This document shows, one piece after another, positions 1 to 6,676 of a stretch of 10,702 bases of DNA. Every line of letters starts with the position of its first letter. The stretch's first letter is position 1. Both the position numbers and the translations under genes were made by a program. This DNA is from an uncultured bacterium (GTDB lineage: Bacteria > Verrucomicrobiota > Lentisphaeria > Oligosphaerales > Oligosphaeraceae): NCBI GenBank assembly GCA_902783355.1, contig CACZQQ010000127.1:1-10702 (forward strand). The letters are read 5' to 3'. Below the pieces are notes generated by a model, which saw only the letters and a list, made by a program, of their open reading frames with translations, was not told the DNA's origin and made no database searches.

Positions 1-218
1 ACGAGATAGTCGGGCTGGCGGCCCTGGAGCGCGGCCTCCAGATTGGCGAGCCATTCGGCGGTGAAGTGCTGCTCCATGGAGTCCATCACCGCGATCTTCT
101 CGTCCATTATTATATAGGAATTATAGGCCATGCCGTTGGGCACGTCGTATTGGCCTTCGAAGAGGTCGATCTGGTGGTCGTTGACGCCGATGTACTTGAT
201 GTCTGCGGAGATGTTCAT
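1..218 (-). CDS. fprA: Flavodiiron protein (FprA-type A flavoprotein), N-terminal part
   Basis: Only the first 72 codons are present; the gene runs off the left edge. The visible residues match the start of the flavodiiron family: 'IKYIGVNDHQIDLFEGQY' at 7-24, then 'VPNGMAYNSYIIMDEKIAVMD' spread over 26-46, followed by a helix ('EWLANLEAAL') leading to 'GRQPDYL'. In this family the first ~250 residues form a metallo-beta-lactamase-like domain holding a di-iron site and the rest is an FMN flavodoxin domain. These cytosolic enzymes reduce O2 to water and/or NO to N2O, with electrons from rubredoxin or similar carriers, and protect anaerobes. The His/Asp/Glu iron ligands and the flavodoxin domain lie outside the window. 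The ATG is 16 nt after the efflux permease stop, with no Shine-Dalgarno sequence in the gap, so translation may depend on coupling to the permease gene. Codons at 104-127 are unusually AT-rich. Confidence 0.85.
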   Translation of the reverse strand, partial: MNISADIKYIGVNDHQIDLFEGQYDVPNGMAYNSYIIMDEKIAVMDSMEQHFTAEWLANLEAALQGRQPDYL

Positions 219-234
219 GGGTCTGGGAGGCTGT

Positions 235-1461
235 CTATTCGTAGCGGAGGCAGTCGATGGGGTTGAGGTTGGAGGCACGGTAGGCGGGGTAGAAGCCGAA
301 GAAGACGCCGACCGCCGCCGAGAAGAGGAAGGAGACCATGATGGAGGATTCCGTGATCATGATGGGCCAGTGCTGCACGTTGCCGACGAACTTGGCGCCG
401 GCGACGCCGAGGCAGGTGCCGATGAGGCCGCCCACGCAGGAGAGCGTCATGGCCTCCAGCAGGAACTGCATGAGGATGTCCACGGGGCGCGCGCCGACGG
501 CCATGCGCAGGCCGATCTCCTTCGTGCGCTCCGTCACGGAGACCAGCATGATGTTCATGATGCCGATGCCGCCCACCAGCAGCGAAATCGAGGCGACCGC
601 GCCCAACAGCACGGTCATCGTGCCCGTGACGGAGGTCACCATCTCCGTGATTTCGGTCATGTCGCGGATGTTGAAGTCGTCCTCGCGGTTGTTGGTGATG
701 CGGTGGCGCTGGCGCAGAAGCAGGGTGAACTGCTCCTTGGCCTCCTCCAGGTCGCCCATGTCGTTCAGCGAGACGAGCAGCTGGTTCACGTTGTTGAAGA
801 CGGAACTCTGGAGGGTGCGCTTGACGGTGGTGTAGGGCATGAGGATGATGTCGTCCTGGTCCTGCCCCATCGAGTTGGAGCCCTTGGCCTCCATGAGGCC
901 GACGACCTTGAAGGACATGTTCTTGACGCGCATGGTCTTGCCGAGCGGGTTCTCGCCGCCGAAAAGCTCCTTGGCGACGGTGCGCCCCAGAATCAGCACG
1001 CGGCGCCCCGTCTTGACGTCCTCCTCCGTGAAGAAGGCGCCCTCGTCCACGTTCCAGCCGCGCACGGCGGGGAAGCCGGTGCCGCAGCCGTTGATGGTGG
1101 TCGACCAGTTCTTCTCGCTGTAGATGACCTGGGCGCTGGAGCGGACGATGGGGGTCTGGGCGGCCACGAGGTCGGGGAAGTCGACGGCGATCTGCTCGCC
1201 GTCGGCCGCCGTGAGGGTGTTTGCGCCGCCGGCGCCCATGCGCATGGCGCCGGAGCGTGCGGCGCCGGGGAAGATCATCACCAGGTTGTTGCCCATGGAG
1301 TTGATGGAGGACTTCATCTGGTGGCTGGCGCCGTTGCCGATGGCGATGACCGCGATGACGGCGGCGATGCCGACGATGATGCCCAGGGCGGTGAGGAGGC
1401 TGCGGACCTTGTTGCGCCAGATGGCGCGCAGGGCGACGCGGAAGATCATGAGGAAGGACAT
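235..1461 (-). CDS. macB: MacB-type ABC transporter permease
   Basis: A 408-residue inner-membrane protein with the MacB/FtsX permease layout. Transmembrane helix 1 is at about 22-42, a large periplasmic domain (MacB_PCD type) spans about 45-275, and three more helices lie at about 283-305, 333-360 and 372-392. Family hallmarks are 'GGIGIMNIMLVSVTERTKEI' at 297-316 (the cytosolic coupling helix after helix 2), 'GLRMAVGAR' just after it, and the ending 'YPAYRASNLNPIDCLRYE' at 391-408. MacB works by mechanotransmission: ATP hydrolysis in the cytosol moves the periplasmic domain and pushes substrate through MacA and TolC. In E. coli MacB the ATPase is fused to the N-terminus (about 650 residues); here it is a separate gene 17 nt upstream. 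A strong Shine-Dalgarno sequence supports the chosen ATG. The substrate cannot be told from sequence; macrolides, lipopeptides, toxins and siderophores are all known for the family. Confidence 0.93.
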   Translation of the reverse strand: MSFLMIFRVALRAIWRNKVRSLLTALGIIVGIAAVIAVIAIGNGASHQMKSSINSMGNNLVMIFPGAARSGAMRMGAGGANTLTAADGEQIAVDFPDLVAAQTPIVRSSAQVIYSEKNWSTTINGCGTGFPAVRGWNVDEGAFFTEEDVKTGRRVLILGRTVAKELFGGENPLGKTMRVKNMSFKVVGLMEAKGSNSMGQDQDDIILMPYTTVKRTLQSSVFNNVNQLLVSLNDMGDLEEAKEQFTLLLRQRHRITNNREDDFNIRDMTEITEMVTSVTGTMTVLLGAVASISLLVGGIGIMNIMLVSVTERTKEIGLRMAVGARPVDILMQFLLEAMTLSCVGGLIGTCLGVAGAKFVGNVQHWPIMITESSIMVSFLFSAAVGVFFGFYPAYRASNLNPIDCLRYE

Positions 1462-1468
1462 GCGGTTT

Positions 1469-1477
1469 CTCCTCCTT
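1469..1477 (-). promoter_or_regulatory. Shine-Dalgarno sequence of the permease gene
   Basis: On the minus strand this reads AAGGAGGAG, 7 nt before the ATG at 1461. It begins right after the ATPase stop codon and fixes the permease start. Confidence 0.75.
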
Positions 1478-1478
1478 G

Positions 1479-2201
1479 TCAGGCGGGGCTGGCGGCGGTC
1501 TCGGCCGCCTCGGCGGTGAAGCTGGTGTCGGAGTTGTCGATGCGCCCGTCCTTGACGACGATGCGGCGCTTTGCGAAGGCGGCGATGTCGGGCTCGTGCG
1601 TGACCATGATGATGGTCTTGCCGCTGGCGTTGAGCTGCTTGAGGAAGTCGACGATTTCGACGGAGGCGCGCGAGTCCAGGTTGCCCGTCGGCTCGTCCGC
1701 GAGGATGACGGGCGGGTCGTTGATGAGGGCGCGGGCGATGGCGACGCGCTGTTGCTGGCCGCCGGAGAGCTGCGCGGGCGTGTGGTCCATGCGCTTGCCG
1801 AGCCCCACCATCTCCAGCAGCTTGATGGCGCGCTTGCGGCGTTCGGAGGAGGAGAGCTTGGAGCCGCCGTAGAAGGCGGGCAGCTCCACGTTCTCCAGGG
1901 CGGAGGTGCGCGGCAGCAGGTTGAAGTTCTGGAAGACGAAGCCCAGCTTCCGGTTGCGGAAGTTGGCCAGGAGGCTCTTGCTCATGCCCGCGACCTCCTG
2001 GCCGTCCAGCTTGTAGGAGCCGCTGGTGGGGGTGTCAAGCGCCCCCAGGATGTTCAGCAGCGTGCTCTTGCCGGAGCCGGAGTGCCCCATGATGGCCACG
2101 AACTCGCCGTAGTCGATGCTCAGCGACACGCCGTCCAGGGCGTTCACCTTGTTGTCGCCCATGACGTAGGTCTTGTACATGTCCTTGATTTCAATGAGCA
2201 T
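1479..2201 (-). CDS. MacB/LolD-type ABC transporter ATP-binding protein
   Basis: A 240-residue cytosolic ATPase with every core ABC motif: Walker A GHSGSGKST at 39-47, Q-loop Gln 91 in 'VFQNFNLL', signature LSGGQQQR at 145-152, Walker B VILADE at 165-170 followed by 'PTGNLD' (D-loop), and the switch His at 202 in 'MVTHEPD'. The form 'MGHSGSGKSTLLNILG...D.PTSG' and 'ADEPTGNLDS' are typical of the MacB/LolD/FtsE group, which pair with FtsX-like permeases. It would dimerise and drive the permease encoded just downstream. About 20 residues at the C-terminus (after 'VKDGRI') are an Ala/Glu/Thr tail outside the usual fold. The gene lies 39 nt after macA and 17 nt before the permease gene, with a clear Shine-Dalgarno sequence. 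LolD, the lipoprotein-release ATPase, is the nearest alternative, but the MacA and TolC neighbours favour an efflux role. Confidence 0.93.
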   Translation of the reverse strand: MLIEIKDMYKTYVMGDNKVNALDGVSLSIDYGEFVAIMGHSGSGKSTLLNILGALDTPTSGSYKLDGQEVAGMSKSLLANFRNRKLGFVFQNFNLLPRTSALENVELPAFYGGSKLSSSERRKRAIKLLEMVGLGKRMDHTPAQLSGGQQQRVAIARALINDPPVILADEPTGNLDSRASVEIVDFLKQLNASGKTIIMVTHEPDIAAFAKRRIVVKDGRIDNSDTSFTAEAAETAASPA

Positions 2202-2209
2202 GTGTGTAA

Positions 2210-2215
2210 CTCCTT
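2210..2215 (-). promoter_or_regulatory. Shine-Dalgarno sequence of the ABC ATPase gene
   Basis: On the minus strand this reads AAGGAG, 8 nt before the ATG at 2201. It lies in the AT-rich 39 nt gap after the macA stop and supports this start. Confidence 0.75.
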
Positions 2216-2240
2216 GAATATAAAGAAGTTAACAGAAGGA

Positions 2241-3515
2241 CTACCGTGGCGGGCGTGCGCCGCCGCGGCTGTTGCCGCCGCCTGGCCGCCTGGGCATGAA
2301 GGGGTTCGTGGTCTGGTCGGCGTTGGCCTTGGCGGCGGCCGCGGAGAGCTTGCCGGTCACCACCTTCTTGTCAAGCAGCTCCTCTCCGCCGACAAGGGCC
2401 TGGGTGATGCCGTCGCTGATGCCCAGCTGCACGGGCACAGGATGGATTTCCGTGTCGCTGTCGGCGATCCACACGACGGGCTGCTCTTTGGAGAAGCGCG
2501 GGGCGGCGCCTGCGGCAGGAGCGGCTTCAGCGGGGGCGCCCTGCGGCCGTGGCGGCTTGTATTCGGCGGGCGGCGTGAAGCGCAGGGCGGCGGCGGGGAC
2601 GGTCACCGCGTCGGTCGCCTCGGCCACGACGATGGAGAGGTTGGCGGTCATGCCCGGGAAGAGCTTCTCGCCGGGGTTCTCCGCCTCGACGATGACGGGG
2701 TAGGTGACGACGTTGGAGGTGGTCGTGGAGGAGAGGCGGATCTGGACCACCTTGCCCACGAACCTGTCCTTGTAGGCGTCCACCGTGAAGTTGACGGTCT
2801 GGCCCACCTCGATTTCACCGATGTCGGCCTCGGGGATGGAGGCCTCCACCTGGATCTTGGAGAGGTCGGTGGCGATGGTGAAGAGGGCGGAGGCGTTCAT
2901 GGAGGAGACGACGGTCTGCCCTTCGTCCACGGCGCGGGTGATGACGACGCCCGTCACCGGCGAGGTGATGTTGCAGTAGGAGAGGTTGGTCTCGGCGGTC
3001 TTGACGGAGGCCTGCGACTGCTCGATGGCGGCCTGGTTGGTCTTTTCGGTGGCCAACAGCTGCTCGTAGTTGGACTGCGCGGAGTCCAGGTCGGCGTCGG
3101 AGACGTGGCCCTTCTCATGGAGTTTCGTGAGACGCTCGAGCTCCCTCTTGGCGAGGCGCAGCTGCGCCTGCGTGCGCTCAAGGGTGGCCTGGTTGGACTT
3201 GAGCTGCGCGCGCGTGGAGGCCAGCTGCGATTCGTAGGTCTGGGGGTCGATGACTGCGATGAGCTGCCCCGCCTTCACATGGGAGTTGTAGTCGGCGGCC
3301 AGCGTGATCACCTTGCCGGTCACCTGGGTGGCGACCTCCACCTTCTTGATGGGGGAGATCGTGCCGGTGGCGGTCACGTCCTGCGTGACGGAGGCGCGCG
3401 CGACCGGCGCGCTGCGGAAATAGATGGTCTCCGGCTTGGCGGGACGGTGCCTGTACCAGTACCAGCCGCCGCCCAGCGCCGCGACCACGATGATGAACAG
3501 AATCAGTTTCTTCAT
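2241..3515 (-). CDS. macA: MacA-like periplasmic adaptor (HlyD/RND family membrane fusion protein)
   Basis: A 424-residue adaptor linking the inner-membrane MacB-type transporter to a TolC-type channel. A hydrophobic signal anchor at 4-20 is followed by 'WYWYRHRP', so the protein is probably membrane-tethered with the rest in the periplasm. The first lipoyl half-motif is 'GTISPIKKVEVATQVTGKV' around 51-69, continuing to 'VKAGQLIAVIDPQTYESQL'. A long alpha-hairpin/coiled coil at about 95-178 is rich in Gln, Ala, Arg and Glu and would meet the TolC tip. The second lipoyl half-motif is 'ITSPVTGVVITRAVDEGQTV' around 183-202. Beta-barrel and membrane-proximal domains follow. A Pro/Ala-rich insert at about 315-340 and a Gly/Arg/Pro-rich tail look variable and are probably flexible. 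Its ATG is 16 nt after the tolC-like stop, behind a GGAGGG Shine-Dalgarno sequence. Other HlyD-type adaptors have the same fold, but the ATPase and permease next door make MacA the best fit. Confidence 0.92.
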   Translation of the reverse strand: MKKLILFIIVVAALGGGWYWYRHRPAKPETIYFRSAPVARASVTQDVTATGTISPIKKVEVATQVTGKVITLAADYNSHVKAGQLIAVIDPQTYESQLASTRAQLKSNQATLERTQAQLRLAKRELERLTKLHEKGHVSDADLDSAQSNYEQLLATEKTNQAAIEQSQASVKTAETNLSYCNITSPVTGVVITRAVDEGQTVVSSMNASALFTIATDLSKIQVEASIPEADIGEIEVGQTVNFTVDAYKDRFVGKVVQIRLSSTTTSNVVTYPVIVEAENPGEKLFPGMTANLSIVVAEATDAVTVPAAALRFTPPAEYKPPRPQGAPAEAAPAAGAAPRFSKEQPVVWIADSDTEIHPVPVQLGISDGITQALVGGEELLDKKVVTGKLSAAAAKANADQTTNPFMPRRPGGGNSRGGARPPR

Positions 3516-3522
3516 GGCGGAA

Positions 3523-3528
3523 CCCTCC
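3523..3528 (-). promoter_or_regulatory. Shine-Dalgarno sequence of macA
   Basis: On the minus strand this reads GGAGGG, 7 nt before the macA ATG at 3515. It lies inside the 16 nt gap after the outer-membrane channel gene. Confidence 0.7.
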
Positions 3529-3531
3529 GTG

Positions 3532-4890
3532 TTATTCGCCCAGCAGCTTCGCGATGGCGGCCTGGGCCTCCTGGTAGTCGAAATGGGCGGTCACCGCGTT
3601 GGCGCGGGCCGAGGAGTGGGAGACCTGCGCGTCCGTGCGGTCCACGGAGGAGGCCTTCCCGTACTTGAACTTCTCGTTCACGATCTCCAGATTCTGCCTG
3701 GCGCTCTTCTCCGTGAGCACCGCCACCTCGAAGGAGCGCTTGGCGCGCGCCGCGTGCAGCACGGCCGCGCGGATGTTGCGGTAGATGCTCTGCTCGCGCG
3801 CCGCATAGCGGCTGCGCGCCAGCTGCAGCGCGATGGCGTTGCTGCGGATGGCGTTGACGGTGCGGCCGCCGTTGAAGAGGTTCTGCGCGAAGGCGACGCT
3901 GCCGGAGAGGTTCCACAGCCACGGCAGGGAGGGCGTGTGGCCGGAGACGCTGGCCCCCAGGGAGAGCGTCAGGTCGGGGTAGAGTTCGGCGATGGCGGCG
4001 TCCAGGGCGGCGCTGGCGCGGTCGATGTCGTGGCGCAGGGCGGCCAGCTCCGGCTCCTTCGCGCGGGCGATCTCCATGAGCTCGTCCGCCGTCTGCGTGT
4101 ATTCGTGGACGCTGCCGTCGCCCAAGGTGTATTCGGGGCTTTCGGCCAGGCCCAGCGCCAGGTTCAGGTCCGCCCAGCCGATGGCGACGTTGTTGGCGGC
4201 CGTGATCTCGTTGAGCAGCGCGTTGTTGTAGTCGACCTCCGCCTTGATGACGTCGTATTCCAGGCCGGCGCCGACCTCGTGCTTCAGCTTCACCTGGTCG
4301 AGGTGCTCCTTGTACTGCGCCACGCTCTCCAGGGCGACCTGGTGCAGGTCGAAGGCGCGCTTGAGCTCGAAGTAGGCGCATCGCACGTTGTAGGCGACGG
4401 TGACGCGGGCGGCCTCGTAGCTCTTCTGGGCGGCGGCGAGGTTCTCCTCCGCCTGGCGGACGGCGGCCGCGGTGCGGCCGAAGTCGTAGATCGTGACGCC
4501 GAGGTTGAGGCCGCCGCTGTAGGAGCCCGTGTTGCGGGTGGTGTTGGGGCCGTGGCGGTTGACGTTCTGCGTCCTGCGGCTATGGCTGGCGGAGAGGCCC
4601 AGCGTGGGCAGGTAGCCCGACCGCGCGTTCTTCAGGGAGATTTCGGCCTGGTCGACCTGCAGGCGCGCCTGCAGGACCGATGGGTTGCAGCGCAGCGCGA
4701 TCTCCTCCAGCTGCGCCAGGGTGACAGGCGCGTCGAAGACAAGCCCCGAATCCGCCGCCGCCACCGTGTACTCGCCCGGCAGACGCGCGGATTCGTCTTT
4801 CTGGATCTTCCGGGCTTCCCGGACGGTGGCGCAGCTGGCGCACAGGATGGCCAGCGCAATCGGCAGCAGCAGGGTCTTTTTCATGTTCAT
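3532..4890 (-). CDS. TolC-family outer-membrane efflux lipoprotein
   Basis: A 452-residue outer-membrane factor, the exit duct of the pump. The N-terminus is a lipoprotein signal: 'MNMKK', a hydrophobic stretch, then 'LCASC' with Cys 20 as the likely lipidated residue. Cys at -3 is not the commonest lipobox residue, but Ser at -1 is normal. The mature protein shows two OEP repeats. The first begins 'VTLAQLEEIALRCNPSV' (56-72) and continues with 'ARLQVDQAEISLKNARSGYLPTLGLSAS'. The second begins 'IARAKEPELAALRHDIDRA' and continues with 'AAIAELYPDLTLSLGASVSG'. Each gives the alternation of long helices and beta strands expected for a TolC trimer. The length is normal for the NodT/OprM-like lipoprotein branch. 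It is the first gene of the efflux set, 64 nt after the L7Ae-like gene, with macA 16 nt downstream. Start choice is open between Met 1 and Met 3; either leaves the signal peptide intact. Confidence 0.92.
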   Translation of the reverse strand: MNMKKTLLLPIALAILCASCATVREARKIQKDESARLPGEYTVAAADSGLVFDAPVTLAQLEEIALRCNPSVLQARLQVDQAEISLKNARSGYLPTLGLSASHSRRTQNVNRHGPNTTRNTGSYSGGLNLGVTIYDFGRTAAAVRQAEENLAAAQKSYEAARVTVAYNVRCAYFELKRAFDLHQVALESVAQYKEHLDQVKLKHEVGAGLEYDVIKAEVDYNNALLNEITAANNVAIGWADLNLALGLAESPEYTLGDGSVHEYTQTADELMEIARAKEPELAALRHDIDRASAALDAAIAELYPDLTLSLGASVSGHTPSLPWLWNLSGSVAFAQNLFNGGRTVNAIRSNAIALQLARSRYAAREQSIYRNIRAAVLHAARAKRSFEVAVLTEKSARQNLEIVNEKFKYGKASSVDRTDAQVSHSSARANAVTAHFDYQEAQAAIAKLLGE

Positions 4891-4894
4891 TTGG

Positions 4895-4899
4895 CTCCC
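4895..4899 (-). promoter_or_regulatory. Shine-Dalgarno sequence of the TolC-like gene
   Basis: On the minus strand this reads GGGAG. It is 4 nt before the ATG at 4890 and 10 nt before the in-frame ATG at 4884. The first spacing is a little short and the second a little long, so the start remains uncertain by two codons. Confidence 0.5.
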
Positions 4900-4954
4900 G
4901 TGAAGAGGAAACGTGGCAGGAAAGGGCTACTGTTAAACGCCGCGGGGCGGCCGC

Positions 4955-5275
4955 TTATTGTGCATTGAGGCGGCATCCGGCGAATGCGGCCTCCAGCTGG
5001 TTGGCGAGGCCGCCCTGGCGGAAGCCGACGAGCTTGGCGTTCTCCAGCCCGAAGCGGCGCGTGATCTCCTCGCCGGTGAGCGCCTGGTAGACGGGGCAGC
5101 TGAAGGCGCGCAGGGCCTCCTTGCGGCTGTTCTCCGAGATGTCCTCCGCGAGCAGGACGAAGGCGAGGGTGCGCTGGGTGCGGTGCAGCTTCTCGCGGCC
5201 CTTTTCGCAGCATTTGGCGCGCTGCACGAAGGGGGCGAGCTTGTCCAGGATGGCGAGGCCTTCTGGGGTTATCAT
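4955..5275 (-). CDS. L7Ae/L30e/YlxQ-like ribosomal-fold protein (probable RNA-binding)
   Basis: A 106-residue protein. The centre 'LAFVLLAEDISENSRKEALR' (37-56) followed by 'CPVYQALTGEEITRRFG' (60-76) and 'AKLVGFRQGGLANQL' (80-94) follows the L7Ae/L30e/YlxQ pattern: a strand ending in 'LLAEDxSEN', a helix, 'PVY', then 'T.EE+...G' and a final strand and helix. Members of this fold bind kink-turn RNAs in ribosomes and RNPs. The N-terminal RNA-contact region is divergent: the usual 'G(E/N)..V..A+..GKA+L' is here 'CCEKGREKLHRTQRTLAF', so kink-turn binding is uncertain. Two adjacent Cys (22, 23) and two more (60, 101) are notable. The ATG overlaps the stop of the upstream FAD oxidoreductase gene (ATGA), which implies translational coupling. 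A longer in-frame extension to 5413 would read through that gene and gives low-complexity His/Arg-rich sequence, so I rejected it. Confidence 0.7.
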   Translation of the reverse strand: MITPEGLAILDKLAPFVQRAKCCEKGREKLHRTQRTLAFVLLAEDISENSRKEALRAFSCPVYQALTGEEITRRFGLENAKLVGFRQGGLANQLEAAFAGCRLNAQ

Positions 5276-6675
5276 GGCTGCTCCTGCTGGCCGGTGGCCA
5301 GATATCTGTCGGCGGCGTTGGCGGTGATGACGCCGTAGTTGACGGCGCCCAGCCAGCCGGACATGATGATGCCGACGGAGCCCGTGTGGAAGAGGCCGGG
5401 CACTTCCCTGCAAAGCTCCTGCGAGAATTTGAGGCCTTCGAACTTGGTGCCGAAGGTGGCGCCGTCGAGATGGCCCGTGTAGCGCTGGAAGGTCCGCGGG
5501 GTCGCCGTGCAGACGGTGTCGGCGATGGCGCGGATGTTCGGGATGTACTGGCTGAGGTTGTCAAGGGCGTCGTCCGCCATGCGCCGCTTTTCGGCGCGGT
5601 AGGCTTCGGGGGCGAGGCCGCTCCAGTCCTGGAAGCGCGCGTTCATGGAGGCGACCACGGCGTACTGCCCGTCGCCCTCCGGCCGGATCTCCGGATAGTA
5701 GACCGAATAGGTGCGGCTGGTGGCCTTGCGGGCGCAGAGCGCCTCCGCGTCGAACTCGGGGTGTTCGGAGGTGAAGAGGAGGTCGCCGATGTAGGGGATT
5801 TTCTCTCCGGGCTTGATGCCGATGTAGACCTGGCAGGAGGAGGTCGAGAGGCGCACCTTCCGGAGCCCCTCGATGAATCCCTGCGAGAAGTGCTCGGGCC
5901 CCGTCCATTCGAAGACGGTGCGCGGCAGCGAGCCGTTGGAGACCACGGCGCGGCATTTGACGTCCCTCCCGTCGATGCGGACGCCTTCCACGCGGCCGCC
6001 GTCGGCGAGGATGGCCTCCACGCGGGCGCCGAGGGCGACCTCCACGCCGTTGGCCGCCAGCTTGCCCGTCATCATCTTGAGCATCAAGTCTGTGCCGCCC
6101 AAGAAGGTATAGACGCCTTCGCTCATGAAGTTGCCGAAGACGATGCCGTAGGAGATGGCGGGTTCGTCGAGGGTGGAGCCGTTGGCGTAGGCGATGGGTT
6201 CCATGAGGAAGCGCCACACGTCGGTGCGGCCGGGGAAGAAGCGCTGGAAGAACTGCCGCGTGGTCAGGCTCTGGTCGTCGTAGTAGTTCATCTGCGCGAT
6301 GGCGTCGAAGAAGGCGCGCACGGTCTCTGGCGCCAGACGGAAGTCGTTGACCATCTTGGCGGAGAAGTCGCGCGTGTCGAAGGTCGACTCCAGGCGGTAC
6401 TGCGGATTGTGGAAGCGGATGGACCTGACCTGGACGACCTGTGCGGCGAACTCAGGCCCCCAGTACTTCCGCAGGCTTTTCTTCATGCCGACGGGGAAGC
6501 CGTGCAGCGCCACGTCGAACAGGTGCCCGCCGCGCCTGAAATAGGTGGCCAGGCCGCCCAGCTGCGTATGCTGTTCGGCGACAAGCACCTTGTGGCCGGC
6601 GCGGGCGAGCGTGTTGGCGGCGGTCAGGCCGCCAAGCCCGCCGCCGATGACCACGATGTCGTAGGAGGAGTGCAT
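5272..6675 (-). CDS. FAD-dependent oxidoreductase, phytoene desaturase/carotenoid isomerase-like
   Basis: A 467-residue flavoprotein. A Rossmann dinucleotide fold opens the sequence: 'YDIVVIGGGLGGLTAANTL' at 5-23 with the GxGxxG-type loop at 11-16, Glu 34 ending the second strand to hold the adenosine ribose, and 'GGLATYFRRGGHLFDVALH' at about 40-58, which is typical of CrtI/CrtISO and related amine-oxidase-like enzymes. Near the C-terminus, 'LFHTGSVGIIMSGWLGAVNYGVITANAADRYL' forms the second FAD-binding segment. Known relatives desaturate or isomerise carotenoids or saturate retinoids, but many bacterial members have no assigned substrate. No carotenoid genes (phytoene synthase, cyclases) are visible here, so the substrate is unknown. 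The ATG comes 1 nt after the stop of the ATP-cone-like gene, with no Shine-Dalgarno sequence, so coupling is likely. Its own stop overlaps the next start. Confidence is high for the fold and low for the reaction. Confidence 0.85.
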   Translation of the reverse strand: MHSSYDIVVIGGGLGGLTAANTLARAGHKVLVAEQHTQLGGLATYFRRGGHLFDVALHGFPVGMKKSLRKYWGPEFAAQVVQVRSIRFHNPQYRLESTFDTRDFSAKMVNDFRLAPETVRAFFDAIAQMNYYDDQSLTTRQFFQRFFPGRTDVWRFLMEPIAYANGSTLDEPAISYGIVFGNFMSEGVYTFLGGTDLMLKMMTGKLAANGVEVALGARVEAILADGGRVEGVRIDGRDVKCRAVVSNGSLPRTVFEWTGPEHFSQGFIEGLRKVRLSTSSCQVYIGIKPGEKIPYIGDLLFTSEHPEFDAEALCARKATSRTYSVYYPEIRPEGDGQYAVVASMNARFQDWSGLAPEAYRAEKRRMADDALDNLSQYIPNIRAIADTVCTATPRTFQRYTGHLDGATFGTKFEGLKFSQELCREVPGLFHTGSVGIIMSGWLGAVNYGVITANAADRYLATGQQEQP

Positions 6676-6676
6676 G

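Noticed and set aside
104..127. TATAAT-like sequence inside the flavodiiron gene as an internal promoter
   Set aside because: No reasonable -35 box lies 16-18 bp upstream, and the AT-rich codons encode the conserved 'YNSYIIMDEK' segment.
4938..4954. GC hairpin between the L7Ae-like gene and the TolC-like gene as a terminator
   Set aside because: The stem is only 5 bp (GCCGC/GCGGC) with a CCC loop and is followed by GTTTAAC rather than a T-run, so it is too weak to call.
130..5338. Long plus-strand open frames, including 130-1872, 1476-3668 and 3424-4968
   Set aside because: They lie opposite well-supported minus-strand genes. Their translations are full of Val, Gly, Ala, Asp, His and Arg in repetitive runs with no family motifs, as expected for antisense frames in GC-rich DNA.
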